Source: Pseudolactococcus insecticola
GTDB lineage: Bacteria; Bacillota; Bacilli; Lactobacillales; Streptococcaceae
DNA length: 64,000 nucleotides
NCBI RefSeq assembly: GCF_011170065.1
Contig: NZ_BLLH01000006.1
Coordinates: 1 to 64,000 of the forward strand
Direction: 5' to 3'
The notes beneath the pieces were generated by a model. That model made no database searches and was not told the origin of the DNA. It was given only the letters and a program-made list of their open reading frames with translations. Shown here one piece after another: positions 46,096-55,309 of this stretch. Both the position numbers and the translations under genes were made by a program. Each line of letters starts with the position of its first letter. Within the stretch, counting starts at the first letter, position 1.

Positions 46096-46560
46096 TTATT
46101 TTACTCCCTCATTATATTTTTTAAGCGCCGCTTGATAATCATCCATCAGCTTCTTGTTGTACGCATTTACTTCAGCATTGTACGCATCTATTTTCGATTG
46201 GTCAGTTGCATTTATATCCGAAGTTTCCTCTTGTTGACTAGACGATTCAGTTGTATTAACATCCGATTGTGCACCTTCTTCAACATTCAAATCACTAGAA
46301 TCTGCTTCTTGTTGTTCCAATTTTGATTCTGGTTCTGGTTTTGGTTTCGATTCTGACGACTTTACCTCTACCTTTTGTTTTGGCGGTAATGATACCATTT
46401 TTTCTCGCTCCACTAACTGTTTCGTTACTGCTCTTTTGGTATCTATTTCTACAAATTTTACAGCCCCAACCTTTGTCATCAATCCACTATAAACAGCACA
46501 AAATACTAGTATACCAAGAAATAAATTCAGTTTGAACCGAAAAATCCGCTTCTCCGACAT
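46096..46560 (-). CDS. Membrane-anchored Ser/Glu-rich protein
   Basis: 154 residues from MSEKRIF (46560; a GTG four codons earlier sits on the GGAGGAG itself, so is unlikely). It has an N-terminal transmembrane helix (FLGILVFCAVYSGLMT), then a low-complexity acidic linker and a short coiled coil (YNAEVNAYNKKLMDDY). It abuts the TcpC-like gene. Function unknown. Confidence 0.65.
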   Translation of the reverse strand: MSEKRIFRFKLNLFLGILVFCAVYSGLMTKVGAVKFVEIDTKRAVTKQLVEREKMVSLPPKQKVEVKSSESKPKPEPESKLEQQEADSSDLNVEEGAQSDVNTTESSSQQEETSDINATDQSKIDAYNAEVNAYNKKLMDDYQAALKKYNEGVK

Positions 46561-46594
46561 CTTCCCAACCACCTCCTCCTCCCGTAATAAAAGC

Positions 46595-46906
46595 TTAGCT
46601 GTCTAACCTTGCTTGATATAGGTATTCATAAATATATGAATCTGACACATCTTCAATTTTTGAATCCACAATTGCTTCATAAATACGTTTTGTTGCTTCA
46701 TCAAGAACTTTTTTAGACATGAAATCAAAGCCATATTCTTCAATAAAATCATGCTGTCCAAGATCATCAAAAGCACTCTTGAACCCAAAGAAATCATATG
46801 TTTCACGTGCTACCGCCTTAATCAAAATATCTTTGTTTCTCTCAATTTTGAGTGCATACATCATCACCACTTCATTCAGATATGTTTTTCCATTAAACTT
46901 AATCAC
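46595..46906 (-). CDS. Unknown cytosolic ICE protein
   Basis: 103 residues from GTG at 46906, with AAGGAAGG upstream. Acidic and helical, no membrane segment. It lies between the LPXTG gene and the Ser/Glu-rich membrane protein on the same strand. No family recognised. Confidence 0.55.
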   Translation of the reverse strand: MIKFNGKTYLNEVVMMYALKIERNKDILIKAVARETYDFFGFKSAFDDLGQHDFIEEYGFDFMSKKVLDEATKRIYEAIVDSKIEDVSDSYIYEYLYQARLDS

Positions 46907-46913
46907 TTGCTAC

Positions 46914-48260
46914 TCACGCCTTCCTTTTCTCAATAACATTTTTAATTGCTTTGCGCTTAATAAACGCAACTCCTGCAATAATCAATGCACCAATCACACC
47001 ACCAAAGCGTAAAGCTTGTTCACCAGTTTGTGGCAAAAAGCTTGGTGCTGTCGGTGGAACAATTCCTTGAACAACTTTATCAAGAAGTGTTTCCGCTGGT
47101 TTACGTGCTTTAACTTTAACCGTATCTGATTTAATTTCTTTTTTATCACGTCCCTGCTCCTGATAGTCAGCTCCCGCAGTATTCGGAATAACGTAAAAAG
47201 CTCCTTTAAGATAATTATCTAATTCCTCATCACTTGCCGCATTAAAAGTTACATCATCAAGAAAAAGCGTATATGATTCATCTTTTTGGATTGTTAATGG
47301 CACAGTTTTTGCAGTTGCTGAAACAGTTGCTTGATCATCATTACCATCTGTTTGCATTGCTGGCGTTAGATCAGATTTCACATCGAACTTATCCGTTACC
47401 TTATCAGTCTTATCACCTTTTGTATCATACACATCTACTGCTTTAATAGCTTGAAGCCCCTCAACTGCATCCTTCATTGTGAAATTAGCAAATTTAGCAG
47501 TTCGATCTACTTTATACACAACTTTATAATCATAAGATTTTGACTTATCATCAAGAGTAGTGAATTTTTCCCATTTTTTATTTTTATCCGAAAAATCAAG
47601 ATTATCTTTTGAAACAAATTTTTCAGCCGTTAATCCTACTGGGGCTTTTAGCGTGTGAACTTTTGCAGTATCTTCCGTTGTAATCGGATGATCAGGATCT
47701 TTAGGGTTTGTCACAATTTGTGAAACGCTATTTGTTAAAATTGTATCTGCTTTAATTGTTTGTTCTGCAACCGTTGTTACTCGCCAAATACCACGTGCGT
47801 TTGTTGTCGAGCCAACATAAAACCAATCCAATGGATTTTTAGGTATTGCCGTAATTTTACTCTGGTTAATCGAAATATCGAACTGATCCGTAACTTCTTT
47901 ACCCTGTGTTCCATCGTTATTAGCTTTGAAAAACTCACTGGAATTATAATTATTAGGGTCAAAACGCAAACCAACTGGCAAGGTATCTGTTAGGCTGGTT
48001 AGCAAGCCCTTATTTCCTGGCGAAAATACAATATCAAACGTTACTGTGTCCCCTGGCAAAATAACGTCATCTTTTTTAAGCGCATTACCATTAACTTTAA
48101 CAACATTTTGCCACACACCATCCCCCTTTGACTGACCGTTATCAGTAGCAGCAGTCTCTTGCTTAGCGTCATCCGCAAATGCAGTAAAGACACTTGTTAA
48201 AGGTGTTGCCAACGCAAACGAGACAGTCGCTAAAGACATTACTTTATTTAGTTTATTCAA
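46914..48260 (-). CDS. LPXTG-anchored surface protein with isopeptide-type Ig domains
   Basis: 448 residues: a signal peptide (to about residue 30, FTAFADD), two or more SpaA/GbpC-C-like beta domains (DTVTFDIVF, SKSYDYKVVYKVD and similar motifs) and a complete sortase signal, LPQTGE, hydrophobic segment, KRK tail. The start is TTG at 48260 with GAGG nine bases upstream. It lies 92 bases after the giant adhesin gene, which lacks an anchor. Likely role: wall-linked partner or spacer for mating-pair adhesion. Confidence 0.85.
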   Translation of the reverse strand: MNKLNKVMSLATVSFALATPLTSVFTAFADDAKQETAATDNGQSKGDGVWQNVVKVNGNALKKDDVILPGDTVTFDIVFSPGNKGLLTSLTDTLPVGLRFDPNNYNSSEFFKANNDGTQGKEVTDQFDISINQSKITAIPKNPLDWFYVGSTTNARGIWRVTTVAEQTIKADTILTNSVSQIVTNPKDPDHPITTEDTAKVHTLKAPVGLTAEKFVSKDNLDFSDKNKKWEKFTTLDDKSKSYDYKVVYKVDRTAKFANFTMKDAVEGLQAIKAVDVYDTKGDKTDKVTDKFDVKSDLTPAMQTDGNDDQATVSATAKTVPLTIQKDESYTLFLDDVTFNAASDEELDNYLKGAFYVIPNTAGADYQEQGRDKKEIKSDTVKVKARKPAETLLDKVVQGIVPPTAPSFLPQTGEQALRFGGVIGALIIAGVAFIKRKAIKNVIEKRKA

Positions 48261-48352
48261 ACTGTTTTACCTCTTTTATTTTATTTTTATTTTTTTCACG
48301 GGCTTCTCACCCCGTTTATACGGTCGCATCTAGTCGTAGTTTAGTTTAATTG

Positions 48353-51300
48353 TCATTTAGACGTAGTGTCTGTTGTTGCCTTGGCTGTCGCAATAGCCGA
48401 TTCGAGTTCATCAAGAGCTGTTTTCAATTTATCATAAGTCGTTGTTTCCAATGCCCCACTCTTATCAAAAAGTGCCATTACCGCATCTACTTTCGTTTGG
48501 ACTGCAGGAACCGCAGGATAAGATTTCATCAATTCATTAGCACGAGCAATTTGTCCATCTAACGTTGAATTGTCCGTTTGGCTAGCATTACTTGATGCTT
48601 GTTCTGTTTTATCATCGGTTTGTTTATCGGATTCACTTTCTCCCGTGTCGTCCATAAGTCCCTTAGTACCATCATCAGCAGGATTATTCTCAACGTATTT
48701 ATCTACGTCTGGATCGATTGCTGGTGGCAATACAGCAACCTCATTTGATTTAATTGTTGTTGTCCCTTTATCGCCGTCTTTTGGCGTTTTATCAGACCAA
48801 GTCAAATCAGCCGTATCTGGTACATAGATTGTGCCATCACTTTGAAGGTAGTTAATTTCTTCAGCAGCCGTTGCTCCTTTAAGTGTCGCATTGTCCACAT
48901 ACTCAGTGATCTTCAAGTCATCACCTTGTGCACGTGTGAATTGTGTTGGATCTTTAACTGTAAATATAATTTTGAGTGTTTCTTTTACACCATCTTTTTG
49001 GAACTTCTTAGCTTCATAATCAGTTGTTACGTCTTCGCCTTTGCTATTCAACACTTTGATAGAACCCGCGATCACTTTGCCGTCATTGTCTTTAAAAGTG
49101 ATGTTTTTCAACGGTACGTACTTAACAGATTCCCAGTTTTCAGTCAATTGAATATCAGTATAATCTGCATGGTTTGAAAGGACATAGTCGATTTGTTCAT
49201 CGAAGAAATCATCATGTGCCGCAAGATTATATTTGTCATCTGCCTTTTTACCGTCAGCTGTGAGTTCTGATTTATGAATGCTTGGTTCTGTATAAACAGG
49301 TGTTGTTTTTGTCTTATTAGTTTTATCTGTCCAAGACTTGTCATCAATTAGTTTACCAGTCGTATCTGCTTCATTTTCCACAACCATATCAGCTGGTTTC
49401 TTCGTTTGATCGTCGATATTTTCAAGAGTATCTACCACAATATGATACGTGTGATTATAGAAACTAGACTGCATATCATTCAAAAGAGTAGCCTTAGCCG
49501 TTGCTGTGATTGTATGACCTGTGACTTTAAGATCCAATCTATCTGTCGCATCTTTACCAGTCTCATCAACCAGTTTCACTGATAGAATATTAACTTCAGC
49601 AGGTACTTCATCGTGCATTACGAATGTTTGGTAACCAGCAGTTACGTCAGTTTTCGGAACTTCTTGAGCTACATCGAAAATAAGATGTTTGTCAGTAGTT
49701 GCTGTTTTGCCATCAAGACTATTTTTACCATCGGTCACTGTTTTTACAGGTTTTTCTGGTTTCTTAGGCGTTGGTGGTAAGACACCTACCTCGTTTGACT
49801 TGATTGTCTTAGTCCCTTTATCACCATCCTCAGGCGTTTTATCAGTCCATGTTAAGTTTGCCGTATCTGGTACATAAATCGTGCCATCACTTTGAAGATA
49901 GTTGTGTTCTTCAGAAACAGTTGCTCCTTTGAGTGTCGCATTGTCCACATACTCAGTAATCTTCAAGTCATCACCTTGTGCACGTGTGAATTGTGTTGGA
50001 TCTTTGACCGTGAATACAATTTTAAGTGTTTCTTTCACGCCATCTTTTTGGAACTTCTTAGCTTCATAATCAGTTGTTACGTCTTCGCCTTTGCTATTTA
50101 ACACTTTGATAGAGCCTGCAATGGCTTTTCCGTCATTGTCTTTAAAAGTGATGTTTTTAAGCGGTACGTACTTAACAGATTCCCAGTTTTCGGTCAATTG
50201 AATGTCAGTATAATCTGCATGGTTTGAGAGGACATAGTCGATTTGCTCATCGAAGAAATCATCATGTGCCGCAAGATTATATTTGTCATCTGCCTTTTTA
50301 CCGTCAGCTGTGAGTTCTGATTTATGAATAGTTGAATCAGTATATTTTGGCGTAATTGGTACTTCATTTGACTTCTCTGGTGTATCTGGCGTTGTGCCAT
50401 CTGGGTCTGGATCTGGAATATCAGATTCAGCAATATTGATAAATTTCATATCCTTATCAGCTTTTGATTGATCATCAATATTTGACAGTGTTGGAATCGT
50501 GATAGCGTACTTATTATTATAGAACGCATCTGATTTCACAAAAGCATCTTGGAATGTCGCTACAAGTTGTACGTGTGTCGCATCAATCGTTTTATAAGCA
50601 AACTTAATTTGACTGGTCGTAAGTTTCGTGCCCGATTTATCAGTAGCCGTTACTTTTGAAATATCAGGTAGACTAACTTTACTTGTATCAAAAGTATCAA
50701 CAATAACCGCTTTTGTAATCAAGAAGTTTGAAATATCTGTATCAGGTGTTGCTGGTGCTGTAATAACTGCCTTAACTGCTTTTGCAGGAATTGTTTCTTT
50801 AGCTGTTTTTGCTGCAAATGTTGCTTTGGTGGCTTTTACGTCAAGTTTCAATTTATCATCTGGATCAGATAGTTCTTCTTCTTTTGATTTAACTGGTAGT
50901 GTTGCTTTTTCAGAAATATCAGGAATGGCAACTTTAGCAACTTTAGCAGCTAGAGTTGCTTTAGCATCAGCTTTGCTACTAGAAAGTGGATCTTTCGCAT
51001 CTTTTGCAGGAATTTTTAATTTAGCAACAACTTTACCAGCTGAATCCGCAGATTCTTTATCATCGTAGTCAATTTTGGGTTTAACACCAGCGAAGACCCG
51101 TGGTTTTGCCATTGATACCAAATCGTCTGTACCGCCAGCATCGTCATATATTTCCCATTTAGCTTTATAATCCGCATAATCAATTTTATATTGTGCATAG
51201 TCTGCATTGTACGCAGAAACTACTGAATTATACTTAGCCACATAAGCCGCATAAGCTGTATTGTAGTCCGCAACTGCTTTATCATAAGCAGTACTATAAG

Positions 51301-53881
51301 CAGCATAAGCTTCTGTATAATCTCCAGCGTTATCTTTGAAATCTGCTGCATAAGCTGCATAAGCAGTGTTATAAGTATTCACAATCTTATCATAGTTATC
51401 GCTATAAGTTGCATACTTAGCCAGATAATCAGATACTGCTGTTTGGAATTTTGTTACATAAGCATCATAAGCTGTATTGTATTTACTTACAGCTGCATCA
51501 TATTTTGTACTATAAGCGCTATAAGCACTGTTATAATCAGAAATATCACTTGTCATTGCGGTCTTGTACTTTGTATAAGCTGCATTATAAGCATTGACTA
51601 CTTTATCAAAACCATCGCTATAATTATCATAAGCATCATCATAGTCATTAACTGCTTTCAAATAATCTGCAGCATATTGCTTATATGCTGCATCATATGC
51701 TGTTTTCTTAGCATCGTAATCTGAGCTGTAAGTGTTATAAACGGTATTGTAAGCACTCACAGTTGCGTCATACTGGTCTGAATATTTTTGATAAGCATCA
51801 AGATAGTCACTGACGACTTTATCATAAGCAGGGCTATAAGCCGCATAAGCTGTATTATAATCAGAAATCAACTTATCAACTGTTGCTTTCCAATCTTTAA
51901 CCGCCTGCACGTATTTTGTGAAATCTGTATACTGAGTGGCTGTCCCGCCAATTTCTTGTGAGATAACCCAATTCCACTGTGTATCTGTCAAGGTTGTTTT
52001 ACCATTGATAGACTTACCGTCACCGTCCAAAATGTCTTTCACTGGTGCTTTGTTATCACTCAACGGTTTGAATGTTGGTGGTACAGGAAGTTTTGGCACC
52101 TCTGGTGAATCTGGAATCTTGCCAAGTTTTGTATAAGATGGCAATGTTGGTGTTGCAGGTGCTTTCGGTAATGTTACCGTTGGTGCATTCGGCAATGTCA
52201 ATTTAGGAACATTAGGCGTTGCGCCAAGTTTTGGTGCAACCTCTGTTCCAAGCGCTGGTGCCTTTGGCAACGGTGGTGCATCAGGTGAATCGGGAAGTGA
52301 TAAATCTGGTGACAATGGCAATGTTCCAAGTTTAGGTGGCGTAGACCCATCAAGTGAAGGTGAATCTGGTAGATTCGGTCCTGCAGGTGGATTAACAACT
52401 TCACTAACTGTTGGTGGTGTAGGTGGATTAGGACTCGTCACAGTTGGAATGTTTGTATAGAGTTGATAATGCACCGTAACATCTTCAGGGAGATACGTAG
52501 GTGGAGTTGGTTTAAGTGGTTTACTCACAATACCACCAGCAGCCGTACGTGTATTGATTTGGAACCATTGAGCAAGTATCATGTTGTTATGTTCATTTTG
52601 CCAAGCCGTCAAACCAGGAACGCTAGTACGGAACGTTAAACCAACGTAATCTCCACTTGTGACTTGACCGCCGATAGCACCATAGTACATCCTTCCTGAA
52701 ACACCATCCCACTGAGTCACATCCATGGCAGCGCCTTTAGAAACCCAGTCGTTATCGTTTTCAGAATAGGCATAATCTCCGTGGATTCCAACACTAGATC
52801 CAGCGATTGTTTTGAAAGTACCGTTGAAGTTATTCACTTTTTCAATCCCGTTAGTGATCGAGTTGTTATTTAGCGACGCAAAAGTAAAGACCGCAGGATC
52901 TGCACTACTAAATGATACTCGTTCGCCATCGTCTGTGTAAAAAGCGATATTTACATCAGTTGCGAGGTCATTTGTGCTACCGTTCGGATTTTGTGCCCCT
53001 TGCGTAATCCCGTCTGTCGGATCTTTGTGTAGTTGAAATACTGCGTGTCCATCAGGTGAAGGCGTGCTTCGCAAAATATATTGAAAGACTACTTTAGAAA
53101 TTTTCTTTCCACCAAAATCTGAATTATCAAGACCTGTGTAAGTTACTGTGATAATTTGTCCAATAGACGTCTCTACTGCAACTCCGCCTGCTGCATTGAG
53201 CTGTGGCGTTGCGGAATAACTATTTGATGCATACTCCACATCATTAAGTGTATGACCGTTGAGCATACCGCTAGTGTTAGGATCGCCGTTTAAATCATTT
53301 CGTTGATACTGCAATTGAAAAGCCACCGCAGAAATGTAATTGCCGCCGCTCACGCTGATATTAGCATTGGGTTCGTTTTTAAAATTCAACATACTATTTA
53401 GAACCTCATTGAAATTCCCTGTCGTACCTGCTGCATCTTTTGCGGCTACCACTTGTGCATTATAAGTAGCAAGTTTTGCATTATAATCTGCCATCTTAGC
53501 ATCATACGCCGCTTTTGTTGCAGCATTTTTCGATTTGATGTCATTGAGTTGTGCGATAGCCGCTTGTACATCTTTTGTTTGTGCTGCATAGTCAGCATTG
53601 ATTTTGGCTTCATCACCAATTTGACTTGTGATTGTCGGATCTCTCACAACATTTACCCCAGCATTATCAGCTGCCGTTACCGCATTTGTTAATGCTGTTT
53701 TTGCGGATGCAACGTCATTTTGATCCGCATAAACAACTGCGTGATTGTTCATCAATGGTAAGATTGTAGATGACGCAATTTCGCTACCAACTAAAACGGC
53801 TAATGCCGATGACGCATAAAGCCAACGTTTGCCTGACTTCCACTGGCGAAAGTGTGTGTTTTTAATATTGTTTTTAAACAT
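48353..53881 (-). CDS. Giant antigen I/II-type adhesin lacking a wall anchor
   Basis: 1842 residues from the ATG at 53881 (AAAGGAG upstream). It has a KxYKxGKxW-like signal (FRQWKSGKRWLYASS), a short Ala-rich helix and a GbpC/V-type lectin domain (about residues 130-480). A proline-rich stretch (to about 640), about 330 residues of Tyr/Ala/Asp repeats (YNTAYAAY, YDKAV) and several isopeptide-type C domains follow; two of these are near-identical copies. It ends in a Ser/Thr/Lys segment with no LPXTG. It resembles CluA/PrgB conjugation adhesins. Confidence 0.82.
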   Translation of the reverse strand: MFKNNIKNTHFRQWKSGKRWLYASSALAVLVGSEIASSTILPLMNNHAVVYADQNDVASAKTALTNAVTAADNAGVNVVRDPTITSQIGDEAKINADYAAQTKDVQAAIAQLNDIKSKNAATKAAYDAKMADYNAKLATYNAQVVAAKDAAGTTGNFNEVLNSMLNFKNEPNANISVSGGNYISAVAFQLQYQRNDLNGDPNTSGMLNGHTLNDVEYASNSYSATPQLNAAGGVAVETSIGQIITVTYTGLDNSDFGGKKISKVVFQYILRSTPSPDGHAVFQLHKDPTDGITQGAQNPNGSTNDLATDVNIAFYTDDGERVSFSSADPAVFTFASLNNNSITNGIEKVNNFNGTFKTIAGSSVGIHGDYAYSENDNDWVSKGAAMDVTQWDGVSGRMYYGAIGGQVTSGDYVGLTFRTSVPGLTAWQNEHNNMILAQWFQINTRTAAGGIVSKPLKPTPPTYLPEDVTVHYQLYTNIPTVTSPNPPTPPTVSEVVNPPAGPNLPDSPSLDGSTPPKLGTLPLSPDLSLPDSPDAPPLPKAPALGTEVAPKLGATPNVPKLTLPNAPTVTLPKAPATPTLPSYTKLGKIPDSPEVPKLPVPPTFKPLSDNKAPVKDILDGDGKSINGKTTLTDTQWNWVISQEIGGTATQYTDFTKYVQAVKDWKATVDKLISDYNTAYAAYSPAYDKVVSDYLDAYQKYSDQYDATVSAYNTVYNTYSSDYDAKKTAYDAAYKQYAADYLKAVNDYDDAYDNYSDGFDKVVNAYNAAYTKYKTAMTSDISDYNSAYSAYSTKYDAAVSKYNTAYDAYVTKFQTAVSDYLAKYATYSDNYDKIVNTYNTAYAAYAADFKDNAGDYTEAYAAYSTAYDKAVADYNTAYAAYVAKYNSVVSAYNADYAQYKIDYADYKAKWEIYDDAGGTDDLVSMAKPRVFAGVKPKIDYDDKESADSAGKVVAKLKIPAKDAKDPLSSSKADAKATLAAKVAKVAIPDISEKATLPVKSKEEELSDPDDKLKLDVKATKATFAAKTAKETIPAKAVKAVITAPATPDTDISNFLITKAVIVDTFDTSKVSLPDISKVTATDKSGTKLTTSQIKFAYKTIDATHVQLVATFQDAFVKSDAFYNNKYAITIPTLSNIDDQSKADKDMKFINIAESDIPDPDPDGTTPDTPEKSNEVPITPKYTDSTIHKSELTADGKKADDKYNLAAHDDFFDEQIDYVLSNHADYTDIQLTENWESVKYVPLKNITFKDNDGKAIAGSIKVLNSKGEDVTTDYEAKKFQKDGVKETLKIVFTVKDPTQFTRAQGDDLKITEYVDNATLKGATVSEEHNYLQSDGTIYVPDTANLTWTDKTPEDGDKGTKTIKSNEVGVLPPTPKKPEKPVKTVTDGKNSLDGKTATTDKHLIFDVAQEVPKTDVTAGYQTFVMHDEVPAEVNILSVKLVDETGKDATDRLDLKVTGHTITATAKATLLNDMQSSFYNHTYHIVVDTLENIDDQTKKPADMVVENEADTTGKLIDDKSWTDKTNKTKTTPVYTEPSIHKSELTADGKKADDKYNLAAHDDFFDEQIDYVLSNHADYTDIQLTENWESVKYVPLKNITFKDNDGKVIAGSIKVLNSKGEDVTTDYEAKKFQKDGVKETLKIIFTVKDPTQFTRAQGDDLKITEYVDNATLKGATAAEEINYLQSDGTIYVPDTADLTWSDKTPKDGDKGTTTIKSNEVAVLPPAIDPDVDKYVENNPADDGTKGLMDDTGESESDKQTDDKTEQASSNASQTDNSTLDGQIARANELMKSYPAVPAVQTKVDAVMALFDKSGALETTTYDKLKTALDELESAIATAKATTDTTSK
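48842..49279 (-). repeat. Second copy of a duplicated adhesin domain
   Basis: About 440 bases almost identical to 49892-50329 (1050 bases apart). Protein copies differ at a few residues, for example DGKV versus DGKA and AAEE versus SEEH. Confidence 0.85.
49892..50329 (-). repeat. First copy of a duplicated adhesin domain
   Basis: Partner of 48842-49279. Near identity at DNA level implies recent duplication or gene conversion within the adhesin gene. Confidence 0.85.
51170..51880 (-). repeat. Tyr/Ala-rich repeat region of the adhesin
   Basis: On the minus strand, degenerate units around GCTTATGCTG(C/T)TTAT encode YNTAYAAY, YDKAVSDY and similar. The period is about 14-17 residues, with many copies and more divergence than the tandem arrays elsewhere. 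Confidence 0.7.
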
Positions 53882-53920
53882 TTTTCTCCTTTGAGATTTT
53901 TTTATTTTGCTAGACCCTTT

Positions 53921-53933
53921 TAGACTGAGTCTA
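53921..53933. promoter_or_regulatory. Palindrome upstream of the adhesin gene
   Basis: TAGAC-TGA-GTCTA, a perfect 5-bp arm palindrome 40 bases before the adhesin ATG; possible operator. No clear promoter boxes flank it. Confidence 0.35.
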
Positions 53934-53955
53934 TTTCCAAAGAAAAAAAGCAAAC

Positions 53956-53979
53956 AAAAAAGCCACAATTTCTTATGGC
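53956..53979 (-). terminator. Terminator after the DUF5648 gene
   Basis: GCCA...TGGC stem followed by six T on the minus strand, between the DUF5648 gene and the adhesin gene. Confidence 0.65.
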
Positions 53980-54039
53980 AAATTTATCTGTATTTTTTTC
54001 TTCTTCGTTCTTGTGACGTTTTTTTTGCAACTATCCTTA

Positions 54040-54957
54040 TTAGTAATTCAGCTTATTTTCCTTTTTGAACTCTGTCCAGCCACGGTTTGAGTAGACTGGA
54101 TCTCCCAATTCTCTCCCGAGTTTATATGAATCAAGCGCTTCCTGTGGCGTTTTTCCGTCAATTGCTTGCCCATTAGGAATTTGTGGATCAACAATATAAA
54201 AAGATGTTCCCTCGAATTTCCATCCTTTTGAAACCAAGAGCTGTACTTCACCGTAATTTGCAGTATAATGATGTGCACCAGCTTTTTTCGCATTAGGATT
54301 ATAAAGGCGATATACATTATCCTTTGCAGGCGCTTCAGTGTTTGAATACCAGCTAATCCCTTCATATCGCCATCCTAATTTTACCAGAGCGTCTTTTTCA
54401 CCTTTATCAGATGTATAGTGATGATCCCCCGCATTGGGATTGTATACACGATATACTGGCGTTTTACTTTTGGAAACTAAAAGCCCAGAAGTACCCTCAA
54501 ACTTCCAACCAACTTTGTACAAACTTTTAACTTCGTTTGCGTTTAATGTATAGAAATGTTCGCCAGAATTAGGATTATACATTCGATACAATGTTTGCCA
54601 TGTATGATTATTATAAAAATCAAAACTACTATTCATTCTTTTTATTTGATTAACCATTGAATTTGGATTAGCTTCATCCGCAGCTTTTTCAGCCGCAGCT
54701 TCTGCTTTCACCGCCGCTATATACGTATCATACAATTTTGACTGAACATCGTATAGCTTCATGGCTGCATCATAGTTTGCAGCTGTTTTATTTTTCTCAT
54801 AAACACTTTCAGCTTTTTCATATGCACTTGCTGCCGCTTGATACTTTGCGTCTGCATCCGTCACCGCAGACGCATGAGCTTTAGCGGTTCCTAAAGCTCC
54901 TCCCGCTAACAAGATTAGACCAACAGCTCCAACAGATAAAATTTTCCTAATTTTCAT
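54040..54957 (-). CDS. Secreted DUF5648-repeat protein
   Basis: 305 residues from the ATG at 54957 (GAGGG nine bases upstream; a GTG nine bases earlier is less well placed). It has a signal peptide ending near HASA, an Ala/Tyr/Lys coiled coil (about residues 30-100) and three DUF5648 units (RMYNPNSGEHFYT, RVYNPNAGDHHYTS and RLYNPNAKKAGAHHYT). It ends in a short tail without anchor. The same module is fused to the GH43-like protein at 34296. DUF5648 repeats are thought to bind cell-surface glycans. Confidence 0.8.
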   Translation of the reverse strand: MKIRKILSVGAVGLILLAGGALGTAKAHASAVTDADAKYQAAASAYEKAESVYEKNKTAANYDAAMKLYDVQSKLYDTYIAAVKAEAAAEKAADEANPNSMVNQIKRMNSSFDFYNNHTWQTLYRMYNPNSGEHFYTLNANEVKSLYKVGWKFEGTSGLLVSKSKTPVYRVYNPNAGDHHYTSDKGEKDALVKLGWRYEGISWYSNTEAPAKDNVYRLYNPNAKKAGAHHYTANYGEVQLLVSKGWKFEGTSFYIVDPQIPNGQAIDGKTPQEALDSYKLGRELGDPVYSNRGWTEFKKENKLNY

Positions 54958-54978
54958 AAACAACACCCTCTTTTTCCT

Positions 54979-54992
54979 ATCACTTTCGTGAT
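54979..54992 (-). other. Small 5' UTR hairpin
   Basis: ATCAC-GAAA-GTGAT stem-loop between promoter and ribosome-binding site of the DUF5648 gene; possibly mRNA-stabilising. Confidence 0.4.
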
Positions 54993-55006
54993 TTTTCTAT
55001 ATATCT

Positions 55007-55036
55007 ATTATACCATGGTTTTAACCTACTTATCAA
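55007..55036 (-). promoter_or_regulatory. Promoter of the DUF5648 gene
   Basis: Minus strand TTGATA (55031-55036), 18-base spacer, TATAAT (55007-55012). This marks a likely new transcription unit inside the ICE. Confidence 0.7.
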
Positions 55037-55131
55037 TATAAAAATATACTTTTTATGATAAAAACGCTAATAGAAGGAACGCAAATTTAACTACTGAAAT
55101 TACATTCTAAAGATTCTGTAAACTCCCACCG

Positions 55132-55296
55132 TCAGTTAATAGCCAAAGCTTTTTGTTCTTTATCCTCAGCTGTTTTTGTGCTCCCATTATTCCGAATCAC
55201 TGTCCGTTTGCTTGGTGATACTTCCAATATCCGTTTATCATCCGATACGATAATTTTGTTGGTTTCATTTACTTGAATTACTTCGTTTTTTAACAT
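55132..55296 (-). CDS. Small unknown ICE protein
   Basis: 54 residues (begins MLKNEVIQVNETNKIIV), strand-rich N-terminus and Lys/Thr-rich tail, with AAGGAAAAA before the ATG. It lies 14 bases after the membrane protein gene. No family recognised. Confidence 0.6.
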   Translation of the reverse strand: MLKNEVIQVNETNKIIVSDDKRILEVSPSKRTVIRNNGSTKTAEDKEQKALAIN

Positions 55297-55309
55297 TTTT
55301 TCCTTCTAT

